Below are positions 24,000 to 32,846 of a stretch of DNA of 64,000 nt, piece by piece (the stretch's first letter is position 1; each line of letters starts with the position of its first letter). Location of the stretch: NCBI GenBank assembly GCA_002418725.1, contig DIER01000016.1:1-64000 (forward strand), read 5' to 3'. Below the pieces are notes generated by a model, which worked only from the letters and a program-made list of their open reading frames with translations, did not search any database and was not told where the DNA came from. Origin of the DNA: Acholeplasmataceae bacterium UBA5769 (lineage in GTDB: Bacteria; Bacillota_I; Bacilli_A; Acholeplasmatales; Acholeplasmataceae). Made by a program: the position numbers and the translations under genes.

Positions 24000-25673
24000 C
24001 TACATTTCTTTTAACGCAGTAATCCCTAAGATTCTTAAGCCTTCATTGATCACGATTTGAATGGCTTTAATAAAATGCATGTTGAGTTGCTTATGTCCTT
24101 CTTCTTCCACTAAAAGGCGTTGTTTACCATAGAAGCTATTGAACGCTTGCGCAAGCGAGGTGATATATCTTGCCACTTGATTGGGTGCGTTGTTTTCTTT
24201 GGCACGCAGTAACACTTGAGGAAATTGTGCCAACAGTTTGATCACTTCAAAGTAATGATCTTCTAGAAGATAAGACGTATCCATCAAAGATGCATGTAAT
24301 TCAACTTCTTTTAAAATCGATTCAATACGAACAGAACTATACTGCAAGTAAGGACCAGTCATCCCTTCAAATTTGAGCATGTTTGCTAAATTGAAGTCAA
24401 CATCTAAGTGACGTTCGTTTTTTAAGTCATTAAAGATAATCGCGCCAACACCAACGGCTTTGGCAACCTCATCTTGGTTTTTAAGGTTAGGGTTTTTTTC
24501 AACAATCGCTTGTTTTGCATCATCAATCGCTTGGATGATGACATCTTCCAAACGTTTGAACTTACCACCACGAGTTGACATCTTTTTACCATCGATGAGA
24601 ACTAAACCAAAGTTGATATGTTCAATGTCAAAGTTATAACCCATCAAATCTGTGACCGCTTTTAATTGTTTAAAGTGAAGTTGTTGTTCATTACCGACCA
24701 CATAGAGTAAGCGATTGGCATGATACGTCTTGTGACGATACATGATCGCTGCTAGATCTCTTGTAATATAAAGGGTTGCACCATCACTTTTTTTGATCAG
24801 TGCAGGAGGTAAATCGTTAGGAAGTTCAACGATGGTTGCACCACTGTCAAGTTTGAGTAACCCTTTTTGTTCAAGTTCACTGACAACAGCATCCATCTTA
24901 TCATTATAGAAAGCTTCACCGTTAAATGAATCAAAAGAAACACCTAAAAGATCATACATGTCCATAAACTCTTTTAAGGATTCTTCTTTAAACCACTGCC
25001 ATAAACGATGGTAAGTTTCATTTCCTTCTTCTAGTGCTTTAAAGACTTCACGTGCTTTATCTTCTAGTGTGAGGTCTTCTTTTTCGGCATCATGAAAACG
25101 AACGTAGAGCTTTTGGAGTTCAGCGATCGGGTTTTGCTTGATTTCATCGTCATTACCCCAAAGTTCGTAAGCGACAATCATCTTGCCAAACTGGGTGCCC
25201 CAGTCACCTAGGTGGTTGACTGCAACCACGTCATAACCACATTTTTTATAGATATTTTTAATGGCGTTTCCAATCATGGTCGAACGTAAATGTCCCACGC
25301 CAAAAGATTTCGCAATATTTGGTGAGGAATAATCCATCACAACCGTTTCACCAACCCCAACCGTTTGACTCCCGTAATGTCCACCTTCACGTAAGATGGT
25401 TTCAAGCAGTGGTTTGGCAAAAAAATGACGGTTCAAATAAATGTTTAAAAACCCATTGAGAAATTCAATCTTTTCAATCTTTTCAACCGTATCTAAAACG
25501 ACTTTAAACTGTTCAAAGACAGCCATAGGACTCTTTTGCCAAAGTTTCGCATAAGCAAAAAGGGGCATGGCGAGATCCGCACTGCCTTTTTTGGGTTCTT
25601 CAATGATGATATTGTCTAGCGCGAGTTTTTCTTCTAAATACGCTTTTAATTCTTGTTTAAATTGTTCAATCAT
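24000..25673 (-). CDS. argS: arginyl-tRNA synthetase
   Basis: Class I synthetase of 557 residues charging tRNA-Arg. The N-terminal Add-1 domain is followed by the HIGH-type motif in PNIAKSFGVGHLRST, then KMSTRGGKF, and a helical anticodon-binding domain (MTGPYLQYSSVRIES). Length fits bacterial ArgRS. AAAGGATG precedes the ATG. No T-box leader is present upstream. Confidence 0.97.
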   Translation of the reverse strand: MIEQFKQELKAYLEEKLALDNIIIEEPKKGSADLAMPLFAYAKLWQKSPMAVFEQFKVVLDTVEKIEKIEFLNGFLNIYLNRHFFAKPLLETILREGGHYGSQTVGVGETVVMDYSSPNIAKSFGVGHLRSTMIGNAIKNIYKKCGYDVVAVNHLGDWGTQFGKMIVAYELWGNDDEIKQNPIAELQKLYVRFHDAEKEDLTLEDKAREVFKALEEGNETYHRLWQWFKEESLKEFMDMYDLLGVSFDSFNGEAFYNDKMDAVVSELEQKGLLKLDSGATIVELPNDLPPALIKKSDGATLYITRDLAAIMYRHKTYHANRLLYVVGNEQQLHFKQLKAVTDLMGYNFDIEHINFGLVLIDGKKMSTRGGKFKRLEDVIIQAIDDAKQAIVEKNPNLKNQDEVAKAVGVGAIIFNDLKNERHLDVDFNLANMLKFEGMTGPYLQYSSVRIESILKEVELHASLMDTSYLLEDHYFEVIKLLAQFPQVLLRAKENNAPNQVARYITSLAQAFNSFYGKQRLLVEEEGHKQLNMHFIKAIQIVINEGLRILGITALKEM

Positions 25674-25694
25674 ACGTACACATCCTTTATAATC

Positions 25695-25719
25695 AAAAAA
25701 AGCACCAAGTGCTTTTTTT
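25695..25719 (-). terminator. terminator of the thioredoxin-like gene
   Basis: Stem AGCAC/GTGCT with loop TTG on the minus strand, flanked by A and T runs (six T after the stem). It overlaps the stop codon of the gene ending at 25718. Confidence 0.9.
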
Positions 25720-26320
25720 ATGCGTTAATTAAATCAATACCATCTTCGTAGAAGTTTCGAATATTTCTGTTAATCATGGTAGAGGTTGACGTATCTGCAT
25801 TGGCTGCAGCATAGAGTTTCACCATTTCACCATTGATAAACAGCGCAATTTGTGGTGTTGAAGTTGCAAATCCAGCATGCGCAGCACTGAGCGCTTCAAA
25901 ACCTTTGATATCTGCTGTAACATCCATGTAATAAACTTTATCGGTGTACTGGTTCATGCCAGTTGATGTAAAGTATGTTGAAATCGGAGTCACATGTGTT
26001 TGACAACCTGGACATGCCGCATAACCGATATAAACAATGACAACTTCTTCTTTTTCAATAATATCTTTTAATCCTTTTTTGAAGAGTGATCCTTCGTATT
26101 TAATTTGGTAGAGCGGATGATCTTCAGGCATCGTGGTCACACCGTATGCTTCGTAAGCTTTTAAAATCTTTTCTGGGTTGTTTGGTGTTAAGACAATGAG
26201 TAAGACGATGATTGCAAGAAAAAATCCTGCAATGGAAATCCAAGTAAAAGGTGAAACATTGGATTGATTCTTATTGTATTTATCAATTTTTGCTGGTTTA
26301 GCGTTTGCTGTTCTTGCCAT
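25718..26320 (-). CDS. membrane-anchored thioredoxin-fold protein
   Basis: This 200-residue protein has one N-terminal membrane helix (about 27-47) and an outside-facing thioredoxin-like domain. The redox pair is in AACPGCQTH, and the cis-proline position is in STPQIALFING. The family probably reduces or exchanges disulfides at the cell surface. A strong AGGAGG precedes the ATG. It forms its own transcription unit, with a promoter upstream and a terminator downstream. Confidence 0.82.
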   Translation of the reverse strand: MARTANAKPAKIDKYNKNQSNVSPFTWISIAGFFLAIIVLLIVLTPNNPEKILKAYEAYGVTTMPEDHPLYQIKYEGSLFKKGLKDIIEKEEVVIVYIGYAACPGCQTHVTPISTYFTSTGMNQYTDKVYYMDVTADIKGFEALSAAHAGFATSTPQIALFINGEMVKLYAAANADTSTSTMINRNIRNFYEDGIDLINA

Positions 26321-26352
26321 GTGGGTAATTCCTCCTCGTTTGACTAATCGTC

Positions 26353-26382
26353 ATTATAGCACACAATGAACCGATTATTCAA
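26353..26382 (-). promoter_or_regulatory. promoter of the thioredoxin-like gene
   Basis: TTGAAT (26377-26382), 18-bp spacer, TATAAT (26353-26358), with TGC before the -10 giving an extended -10. Confidence 0.75.
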
Positions 26383-26385
26383 TCT

Positions 26386-26400
26386 TAAACTTTAAGTTTA
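26386..26400. other. short palindrome after purB
   Basis: TAAACTT-T-AAGTTTA lies 5 nt past the purB stop and just upstream of the thioredoxin-gene promoter. There is no T-run on the minus strand, so it is at most a weak terminator. Confidence 0.3.
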
Positions 26401-26404
26401 GTAA

Positions 26405-27709
26405 TTATGATAAAATATGAGATCCAAAGACTCTTTCAAAGATATAATCCACGTGAATAAGATGTTTTTCAAGACTAAAGAGATGTTCGATATCTTTTTC
26501 ACTCAGATAAGGATTTAATCCTTCATAAGTAGCTAAAAGATCCTTAAGTGCTGTTTTTTCACGCAGTGCTTGATGGCTTAATCGTTGTATGATGTCATAA
26601 GCATCCTCACGCATCATCCCTTTTTCAATCAAATGGGAAAGTATGCTTTGGGCAAAAACAACACCTTGGGTTATGCCAATGTTTTCAAGCATTTTTTCAG
26701 GAAAGAAAACAAGATCCTGCAGGGTACGTGCATACCGGTTTAACATATAATCAACAAGCGATGTGGCATCACTTAAAATAATTCTTTCAACCGATGAATG
26801 TGAAATATCACGTTCATGCCATAAAGCAATGTTTTCAAAACTTGAGAGCATATAACCGCGAACCACACGTGATAAACCTGTGATATTTTCACTTGAAATG
26901 GGGTTTTTCTTGTGCGGCATCGCTGAAGATCCTTTTTGGTAAGCACTGAAATACTCAGAGACTTCACCCACTTCGGTTCGAGCTAAATGTCTGATTTCAA
27001 CCGCAATCTTTTCAAGTTCGCTTGCCATGAGTGCGAGACTTGACATGTAGGAGGCATGACGATCACGTTGTAAGGTTTGTGTTGCAATTCGAGATTCCTT
27101 AAGACCTAATCTTTTGGCTGCTATTTTTTGGATATCTGGATGATTTCCTGCAAAGTTACCAACCGCACCTGACATTTTCACCACAGAAATATTTTCTGCC
27201 GCTTGAATGAACTGATGTTTAAGTCTTTTGAAATCTTGATACCATAAAGCAAACTTTAACCCAAACGATGTTATTTCTGCGTGTATGCCATGCGTTCTTC
27301 CGATACATGGTGTCTTTTTAAACGTAAAAGCGTGAGTTTTAAGCACTTCCATGAATCGATCAATATCTTCTAAAATAAGTTGATTGACGTCTTTTAAAAT
27401 CAATGATTGTGCACTATCGACCACATCTGTTGAGGTGAGTCCATAGTGAAACCATTTTTTTTCATCACCTAATGATGTTGAAACAGCACGGGTAAACGCG
27501 ATAACATCGTGCTTGGTTTCTTCTTCGATTTGGTAAATTTGATTGACATCAAAGGTCGCTTTTTCTAACTTTTCATACGTATTTTCATCGAAAAGACCTT
27601 TTTTCATCCACGCATAACTTGCTGCAAGTTCGACTTTCAAAAACATTTTAAACTTGTTTTCATCACTCCATAAGGCTTTTAATTCAGGACGTTGATAACG
27701 ACTTATCAT
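26405..27709 (-). CDS. purB: adenylosuccinate lyase
   Basis: Acts in purine synthesis, removing fumarate from adenylosuccinate (and from SAICAR if the full pathway exists). The 434 residues contain the superfamily signature GSSAMPHKKNPISSENITGL, with TSTDVVD and IGRTHGIHAEITSFG carrying active-site His and Thr residues. It follows purA by 11 bp, so AMP synthesis from IMP is encoded by one operon here. Confidence 0.97.
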   Translation of the reverse strand: MISRYQRPELKALWSDENKFKMFLKVELAASYAWMKKGLFDENTYEKLEKATFDVNQIYQIEEETKHDVIAFTRAVSTSLGDEKKWFHYGLTSTDVVDSAQSLILKDVNQLILEDIDRFMEVLKTHAFTFKKTPCIGRTHGIHAEITSFGLKFALWYQDFKRLKHQFIQAAENISVVKMSGAVGNFAGNHPDIQKIAAKRLGLKESRIATQTLQRDRHASYMSSLALMASELEKIAVEIRHLARTEVGEVSEYFSAYQKGSSAMPHKKNPISSENITGLSRVVRGYMLSSFENIALWHERDISHSSVERIILSDATSLVDYMLNRYARTLQDLVFFPEKMLENIGITQGVVFAQSILSHLIEKGMMREDAYDIIQRLSHQALREKTALKDLLATYEGLNPYLSEKDIEHLFSLEKHLIHVDYIFERVFGSHILS

Positions 27710-27720
27710 ATGAGCACTTC

Positions 27721-28992
27721 CTATTCGAAGAAATGGTTGACCATGATCGTTTGATCGCGGTCAGGTCCTACCGAAAACATACCAATGGGAACTTGAATAA
27801 GTTCAGCGATTTTATTTAAATACTTTTTCGCGTTAACGGGAAGTTCTTCAAAAGATTTGACTCCTGTGATATCTTCATCCCACCCAGGCATCGTGATATA
27901 GTTGGGTTTTGCACGCATGAAATCTTCAATCTCGGCGGGAATATAATCAATGGTTTTCCCATCGAGTTCATAAGATACGGCTATCTTTAATTCAGGAATA
28001 CCTGTTAACACATCAAGAAGTGTCACCGAGAGATAACTTAAACCAGAAACACGCTTTGTGTGTCTTAAAATGACGGTATCAAGCCATCCGATGCGTCTTG
28101 GTCTACCTGTTGTCGTTCCGTACTCACGTCCAACTTCTCGGATATGATGTGCGAGTTCACCTTCAATCTCTGAAGGCATCGGCCCTGAGCCAACGCGTGT
28201 GGTGTAAGCTTTCGTCACACCAACCGCACCTTCAATGAGCCATGGTGCAATCCCGGTGTTTACCGGTACTGAGGATGCTGTAGGTGAACTTGAGGTCACA
28301 TAAGGGTATGTGCCATGATCAAGACATAACAAAACACCTTGGGCACCTTCAAATAGTATTTTCTTATTTTCTTCAATCAATTGATTGAGGTAAACAGAGG
28401 TATCTTTTACATAAGGTCTCATCTGCTCTGCGTAAGGTAAATATTCTTGATAAATGTGATCAAGGTCAACAAGTGCGTGATCATAAGCATTGAGTTCAAA
28501 ATTCTTTTGTTCAACTAAGGTTTTAAGTTCATGGTAGAAACGTGTTGGATGGATAAATGTGGATACGCGAATCCCAATACGCGCGGATTTATCTGTATAA
28601 GCTGGACCAATCCCTTTATGAGTTGTTCCAATCTTTTCATCACCTTTTCTTTTTTCATAAGCCTTATCAAGTTCTGGATGATAGGGAAGAACGATGTGTG
28701 CGCGGTCCGATATAGAAAGTTTGAATGGTGTTTCAATCTTTGCGATTTCTTCAACGAATGCTTTAGGATTGATCACCATCCCGTTGGCCATGACATTATC
28801 TATCTTAGGATTCAATATCCCAGAGGGTAAAAGGTGTAAACTGTGTTTTTGTCCATCAAAAACAACCGTATGACCCGCATTGTTACCACCTTGATAGCGA
28901 ACAACGACATCCGCGTGTTGTGCGAGATAATCCGTGATTTTTCCTTTACCTTCGTCACCCCATTGGGTACCGACAACAACGATTCTTTTCAT
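27721..28992 (-). CDS. purA: adenylosuccinate synthetase
   Basis: GTP-dependent ligation of IMP and aspartate to adenylosuccinate. The 423-residue protein begins with the P-loop-like VVGTQWGDEGKGKITDYL. GNNAGHTV, THKGIGPAYTDKSARIGIR and TTGRPRRIGWLD follow, all canonical. First gene of a purA-purB operon with an elaborate promoter region. GGGAGG precedes the ATG. Confidence 0.97.
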   Translation of the reverse strand: MKRIVVVGTQWGDEGKGKITDYLAQHADVVVRYQGGNNAGHTVVFDGQKHSLHLLPSGILNPKIDNVMANGMVINPKAFVEEIAKIETPFKLSISDRAHIVLPYHPELDKAYEKRKGDEKIGTTHKGIGPAYTDKSARIGIRVSTFIHPTRFYHELKTLVEQKNFELNAYDHALVDLDHIYQEYLPYAEQMRPYVKDTSVYLNQLIEENKKILFEGAQGVLLCLDHGTYPYVTSSSPTASSVPVNTGIAPWLIEGAVGVTKAYTTRVGSGPMPSEIEGELAHHIREVGREYGTTTGRPRRIGWLDTVILRHTKRVSGLSYLSVTLLDVLTGIPELKIAVSYELDGKTIDYIPAEIEDFMRAKPNYITMPGWDEDITGVKSFEELPVNAKKYLNKIAELIQVPIGMFSVGPDRDQTIMVNHFFE

Positions 28993-29046
28993 GAAAATCC
29001 TCCCTTATGTTTGACGCTTTAAATGAAAAAGTGGTCTTTCAACCAA

Positions 29047-29080
29047 GTATGATTTTATCATACGTATTGACTATAGTCAA
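29047..29080 (-). promoter_or_regulatory. purAB promoter with two palindromes
   Basis: TTGACT (29075-29080), 17-bp spacer, TAAAAT (29052-29057) with an upstream TGA. The -35 is one half of the 14-bp perfect palindrome TTGACTATAGTCAA (29067-29080). The -10 sits inside GTATGATTTTATCATAC (29047-29063, 7-bp arms). Both are candidate operators. No purine riboswitch is seen in the leader. Confidence 0.7.
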
Positions 29081-29139
29081 TGAACGAAAGGGTTGTTTTT
29101 AGCATAATCCAAGACTTTTACAAATACTTTTTCTTTATC

Positions 29140-29168
29140 TTGTGAAAACGTTTTTATTTCAGTATAAT
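29140..29168 (+). promoter_or_regulatory. glgA promoter with a cre-like site in its spacer
   Basis: TTGTGA (29140-29145), 17-bp spacer, TATAAT (29163-29168). TGAAAACGTTTTTA (29143-29156) matches the cre pattern TGWAANCGNTNWCA except at one position and overlaps the -35 and spacer, where CcpA binding would repress. Confidence 0.6.
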
Positions 29169-29186
29169 AGAGAAAAGGTGATAGAA

Positions 29187-30611
29187 ATGATGAAAATTCT
29201 TTTTTGCAGCGGTGAAGCCTACCCATTTTCTAAATCAGGTGGCCTTGCTGATGTTGCAGCAGCACTCCCTAAAGCATTAAAAAAACTTGGACACGAAGTG
29301 ACCATTATCACGCCGTTTTATCAACAAATCAAAACCCATATCGACCAGATGACTTATCTTGGTGAACGAATGATTAAGATGGGTGTATATGAAAAAAAGG
29401 CATCCTATTATCGTCTTGTTCATGATGATGTGCCTTATATTTTTGTAGATAACGATGATTTTTACAATCGTAAACGTTACTACGGTTATGAAGATGATGC
29501 CATGCGCTTCACATTTTTTAATTTTGCCATCTTTGAATACATGTGTTTAACCGAAGATTACGCAGATATCATTCATGCCAATGACTGGCAAACAGGACTT
29601 GTTCCTTTCTTTTTGGATGTAAAGTATCGTGCACTGAATCCTGCTTTTCAACACATGAAAACACTGCTTTCCATTCATAACTTAGAAAAACAAGGCTCTT
29701 ACCCTATCGAAACCGAAAAGCTTTTTAACAATAAAAACTTTACTTACATTCATATGGACCGTGTAAACTTTTTAAAATGCGGCATCATGAGAGCGAATGC
29801 GATCAATACGGTATCTGAAAATTATCGCAATGAAATCTTGACACGCTTTTATGGGTTCACACTAGATGGTCCCCTAAAGGCAAGACAACATGATCTTTAT
29901 GGTATCTTAAACGGACTAGACCAAGAATTATATGATCCCATGAAATCATCACTTTACCAAGCCTATAATGAAACCAATTTTATTGAAGGTAAGAAGGCCA
30001 ATAAAGAACATCTCATAAACGATTTAAACCTTGAAGATGCATCTTTACCCCTTGTATCCTTTATCCACCGATTCGCAAGACAAAAAGGTATTGATATTTT
30101 AATGCCCGTCTTAGAAGACTTCTTGAAGTCTGGTGCTTTCAATTTTGTTGTTTTAGGTTATGGTGATGCCTTATATGAACAATTTTTCAGTGAGATGCAA
30201 AAGAAATACCCAAAACATGTTTATTATGAAAATGGATTTAACAGTGAACTCTCACAGAAAGTTTATGCAGCTTCCGATTTATTTATGTTACCCTCACTTT
30301 TTGAACCTTGTGGCTTAAACCAGATGATTGCGATGCGCTATGGTGCACTCCCTATCGTACGTGAAACCGGAGGTCTTAAAGATACCGTCACACCGTATAA
30401 CAAGTTTACCGGTATTGGTGTGGGATTCGCATTTAAAAATTATGATGCCGAAGAACTTAAAGAAGCGATTCATCAAGCACTTAATCTTTACAAAGAGGAT
30501 CCTGAAGCGTGGCAAAACTTAATCCATCAAGCCATGCATGTGAATCACAGTTTATCGAAGATGGCAAAAAAATACGTTGAACTGTACCAAAAATTACTCC
30601 AAGAAAACTAA
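29187..30611 (+). CDS. glgA: glycogen/starch synthase (GT5)
   Basis: Transfers glucose from a nucleotide sugar to an alpha-1,4-glucan. The 474 residues have the KSGGLADV substrate motif near the N-terminus, SIHNLEKQG, and the C-terminal FEPCGLNQMIAMRYG with its catalytic Glu. Start is the first of two adjacent ATGs behind AAGGTGAT; the promoter -10 at 29163 rules out a longer reading from 29142. No glgB, glgC, glgD or glgP gene is near, so a lone glgA is unusual. Confidence 0.92.
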   Translation: MMKILFCSGEAYPFSKSGGLADVAAALPKALKKLGHEVTIITPFYQQIKTHIDQMTYLGERMIKMGVYEKKASYYRLVHDDVPYIFVDNDDFYNRKRYYGYEDDAMRFTFFNFAIFEYMCLTEDYADIIHANDWQTGLVPFFLDVKYRALNPAFQHMKTLLSIHNLEKQGSYPIETEKLFNNKNFTYIHMDRVNFLKCGIMRANAINTVSENYRNEILTRFYGFTLDGPLKARQHDLYGILNGLDQELYDPMKSSLYQAYNETNFIEGKKANKEHLINDLNLEDASLPLVSFIHRFARQKGIDILMPVLEDFLKSGAFNFVVLGYGDALYEQFFSEMQKKYPKHVYYENGFNSELSQKVYAASDLFMLPSLFEPCGLNQMIAMRYGALPIVRETGGLKDTVTPYNKFTGIGVGFAFKNYDAEELKEAIHQALNLYKEDPEAWQNLIHQAMHVNHSLSKMAKKYVELYQKLLQEN

Positions 30612-30633
30612 AACCTGCAAAATTGCGGGTTTT
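30610..30633. terminator. terminator between glgA and nfo
   Basis: AAAACCTGCAA/TTGCGGGTTTT (one T-G wobble) directly after the glgA stop. A and T runs on both sides allow use by both converging genes. Confidence 0.85.
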
Positions 30634-30637
30634 CACT

Positions 30638-31528
30638 TTATTTAGCTTTTAGTTTATCAACAAGATCTGGATCAAATGTTTTTGCTCTGATCATGGCGAT
30701 TTCTTCCTTATAGGGTGGGTTATCATCCACATAAGGTGTTTCTAAAATCTTTGGGATATCTAAAAAATCTTGATGATAGATCACTTGGAGTAACGCATCA
30801 AAACCTAAGTAACCAAACCCGAAGTTTTCATGTCTGTCTTTGGCAGCGCCTTTAACATTTTTAGAATCATTAACGTGGAAAACAGAGATACGATCTTTAC
30901 CAACAACTTTATCAAAATGGTGAATCACACCATTAAAATCTTCTTTCACGTCATATCCTGCATCATGTGTATGACATGTGTCAAAACAAACAGAAACGCG
31001 AGATTGATCTTCAATCAGATCGATAATAGCTCTAAGTTCTTCAAACGTTTTACCAATCTCATTTCCTTTTCCAGCCATCGTTTCTAAAGCGATTTTCACA
31101 GGTAACGCCTTGGTTCTTGAAATCACTTCATTAACGCCTTCAGCAATCCACTTCACCGCTTGTTCTCGATCGCCACCCACAGCTGAGCCTGGATGAAGTA
31201 CAATTTGTTTGGCATGCATCGCGTGTGTTCTTCTCACTTCTTCAGATAAGAAATCGATAGCAAACCCTCTTTTCACAGGGTCTGGATTTGCTAAATTGAT
31301 GATATAGGGTGCGTGAACGATGACATCATCAAAGGATAATCCCTTTTCTTGCATGCGTTCAACTGCTTTTTCAATATTTAGGTCTTCAATCTTTTTACGA
31401 ATGGTGTTTTGTGGGGCACCGGTATAAACCATGAATGCGTTCGCTTCGTAGCTTAAGGCTTCTTCAACGGCTTGAAGAAACATTTTATCTCCTGACATGG
31501 AGACATGACTACCGATTTTGATTGGCAT
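30638..31528 (-). CDS. nfo: endonuclease IV (AP endonuclease)
   Basis: Zinc-dependent apurinic/apyrimidinic endonuclease of base-excision repair. The 296 residues have the three-metal signature set: GSHVSMSG, VLHPGSAVGG, ALETMAGKGNEIG, VCFDTCHTHDAGYD and HVNDSKN. Start is the ATG ending at 31528 behind AGGAGAAA; it overlaps the end of the helicase gene by 20 bp. The cshB-nfo order is the same as in Bacillus subtilis. Confidence 0.96.
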   Translation of the reverse strand: MPIKIGSHVSMSGDKMFLQAVEEALSYEANAFMVYTGAPQNTIRKKIEDLNIEKAVERMQEKGLSFDDVIVHAPYIINLANPDPVKRGFAIDFLSEEVRRTHAMHAKQIVLHPGSAVGGDREQAVKWIAEGVNEVISRTKALPVKIALETMAGKGNEIGKTFEELRAIIDLIEDQSRVSVCFDTCHTHDAGYDVKEDFNGVIHHFDKVVGKDRISVFHVNDSKNVKGAAKDRHENFGFGYLGFDALLQVIYHQDFLDIPKILETPYVDDNPPYKEEIAMIRAKTFDPDLVDKLKAK

Positions 31529-32753
31529 AGTTTTTTCTCCTAATCTCTTGTTTTGCTTTTTTAATGGCTTGAGCATTTTTCTTTTTATAGTTAGGTGAAA
31601 CCTTCTTAGGTTTCTTAATTTTCTTTACAGCTTGTATTTCTTCTTCTGAAACAAATTTCTTCCGCTCTTGTACTTTCTTTAAACCTGATGAGGTTAATTG
31701 ATACGCTTCAAAAACGATGCCTTTTTCTCTAAGTTTATCAATTCTTCTGTGATCATCTACGGTCATAAAGGTGATCACTTCACCGGAATCATGCATCCGT
31801 CCTGTGCGTCCACTACGGTGCATATAAAACTCTAAAAAGTGGGGTAAATCGTAATGAATCACGTGTGATATTTTAAAATCAAGCCCACGTGCTGCAAGGT
31901 CTGATGTGACCACGTATTGATATTTAAGAGCTTGAATATCTTCAATCAATTTGGTTCTTTTCTTGACCCCTAAGGATGCATTTAAATTACAAACGCTTTT
32001 ACCTTCTTCAAGCATTTTTTGATAAACTTCATCTTGATTTTCTTTTTTTGAAACGAAGATAAAACCTAAATAGGGATTGATATGTTTGATGAGTTCAACA
32101 AGCGCATCCATGCGCTGTTGATACTTAATGTTGATCAGCTTATAGGTTATTTTTAAGTTGTGTTTTTTAGTCGTATCAATATAATCATAAGAACCAAAAT
32201 ATGCATTAATAAAAGGTTCCATCGAAGGATTTAAAGTTGCTGAAAATAAGAAGTATTTCGCTTTATGAACGGCAGGAAGTATTTGATCAATCATCGATAA
32301 AAAGGCTTCATCAAACATCATGTCAGCTTCATCAAAGACCACATAAGATGCCTGATGAATCGCTAATAGTTTCATCTCATAAACGTATGAAATCAACTGT
32401 TCAGGTGTCGTAATAACAATCTGTGGTTGATGCTTTCTAAGCCATTCTTGTTCTCTCATTTTGTTGGTGCCACCATAATACGTCTTCACCACAAATGAGT
32501 CATCCGCTTCTACTAGCATGCGTTCCACTTGGACGACAAGTTCATTAGTTGGAACGATGATCATTGCTTGAACGAACATCTTTTTTGGATCGATGGCACT
32601 TAAAATTGGTAATAAATAAGCATGGGTTTTCCCCGTGCCTGTTGGCGCTAAACCGACCAGATGTTTTGGCGACTTAAATGCTTTAAAAACGCCTTGCTGA
32701 ATCGGTGTTATCTCTTGATATTTTAGTTTGGTTAACATTGCTTGAATAGTCAT
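31509..32753 (-). CDS. cshB: DEAD-box ATP-dependent RNA helicase (CshB-like)
   Basis: This 414-residue RNA helicase has the motifs in order: TPIQ (Q motif), APTGTGKT (I), FDEAD (II), FSATL (III), DLAARGLDF (V) and HRSGRTGR (VI), then a basic tail (KKVSPNYKKK). The start is set at 32753 behind GGTGAG; the longer frame to 32852 would run into the ispH leader. I use cshB because of its place next to nfo and ispH, as in Bacillus. Confidence 0.9.
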   Translation of the reverse strand: MTIQAMLTKLKYQEITPIQQGVFKAFKSPKHLVGLAPTGTGKTHAYLLPILSAIDPKKMFVQAMIIVPTNELVVQVERMLVEADDSFVVKTYYGGTNKMREQEWLRKHQPQIVITTPEQLISYVYEMKLLAIHQASYVVFDEADMMFDEAFLSMIDQILPAVHKAKYFLFSATLNPSMEPFINAYFGSYDYIDTTKKHNLKITYKLINIKYQQRMDALVELIKHINPYLGFIFVSKKENQDEVYQKMLEEGKSVCNLNASLGVKKRTKLIEDIQALKYQYVVTSDLAARGLDFKISHVIHYDLPHFLEFYMHRSGRTGRMHDSGEVITFMTVDDHRRIDKLREKGIVFEAYQLTSSGLKKVQERKKFVSEEEIQAVKKIKKPKKVSPNYKKKNAQAIKKAKQEIRRKNYANQNR

Positions 32754-32825
32754 TTTCTCACCCGTTAAGATTATACCACACCCACACATAAAATGTATTT
32801 GAGAAGCGTAAACCTCATTCTCATG

Positions 32826-32831
32826 TATAAT
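32826..32831 (+). promoter_or_regulatory. -10 element of ispH
   Basis: Perfect TATAAT 15 bp before the ispH start codon. The nearest -35-like TTGAGA (32799-32804) is 21 bp away, too far for a standard promoter. Confidence 0.4.
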
Positions 32832-32846
32832 GGAAGTGGTGATCTT

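Noticed and set aside
28993..29046. A purine riboswitch in the purA leader
   Set aside because: The leader is too short and lacks the three-way junction core and loop sequences of purine riboswitches.
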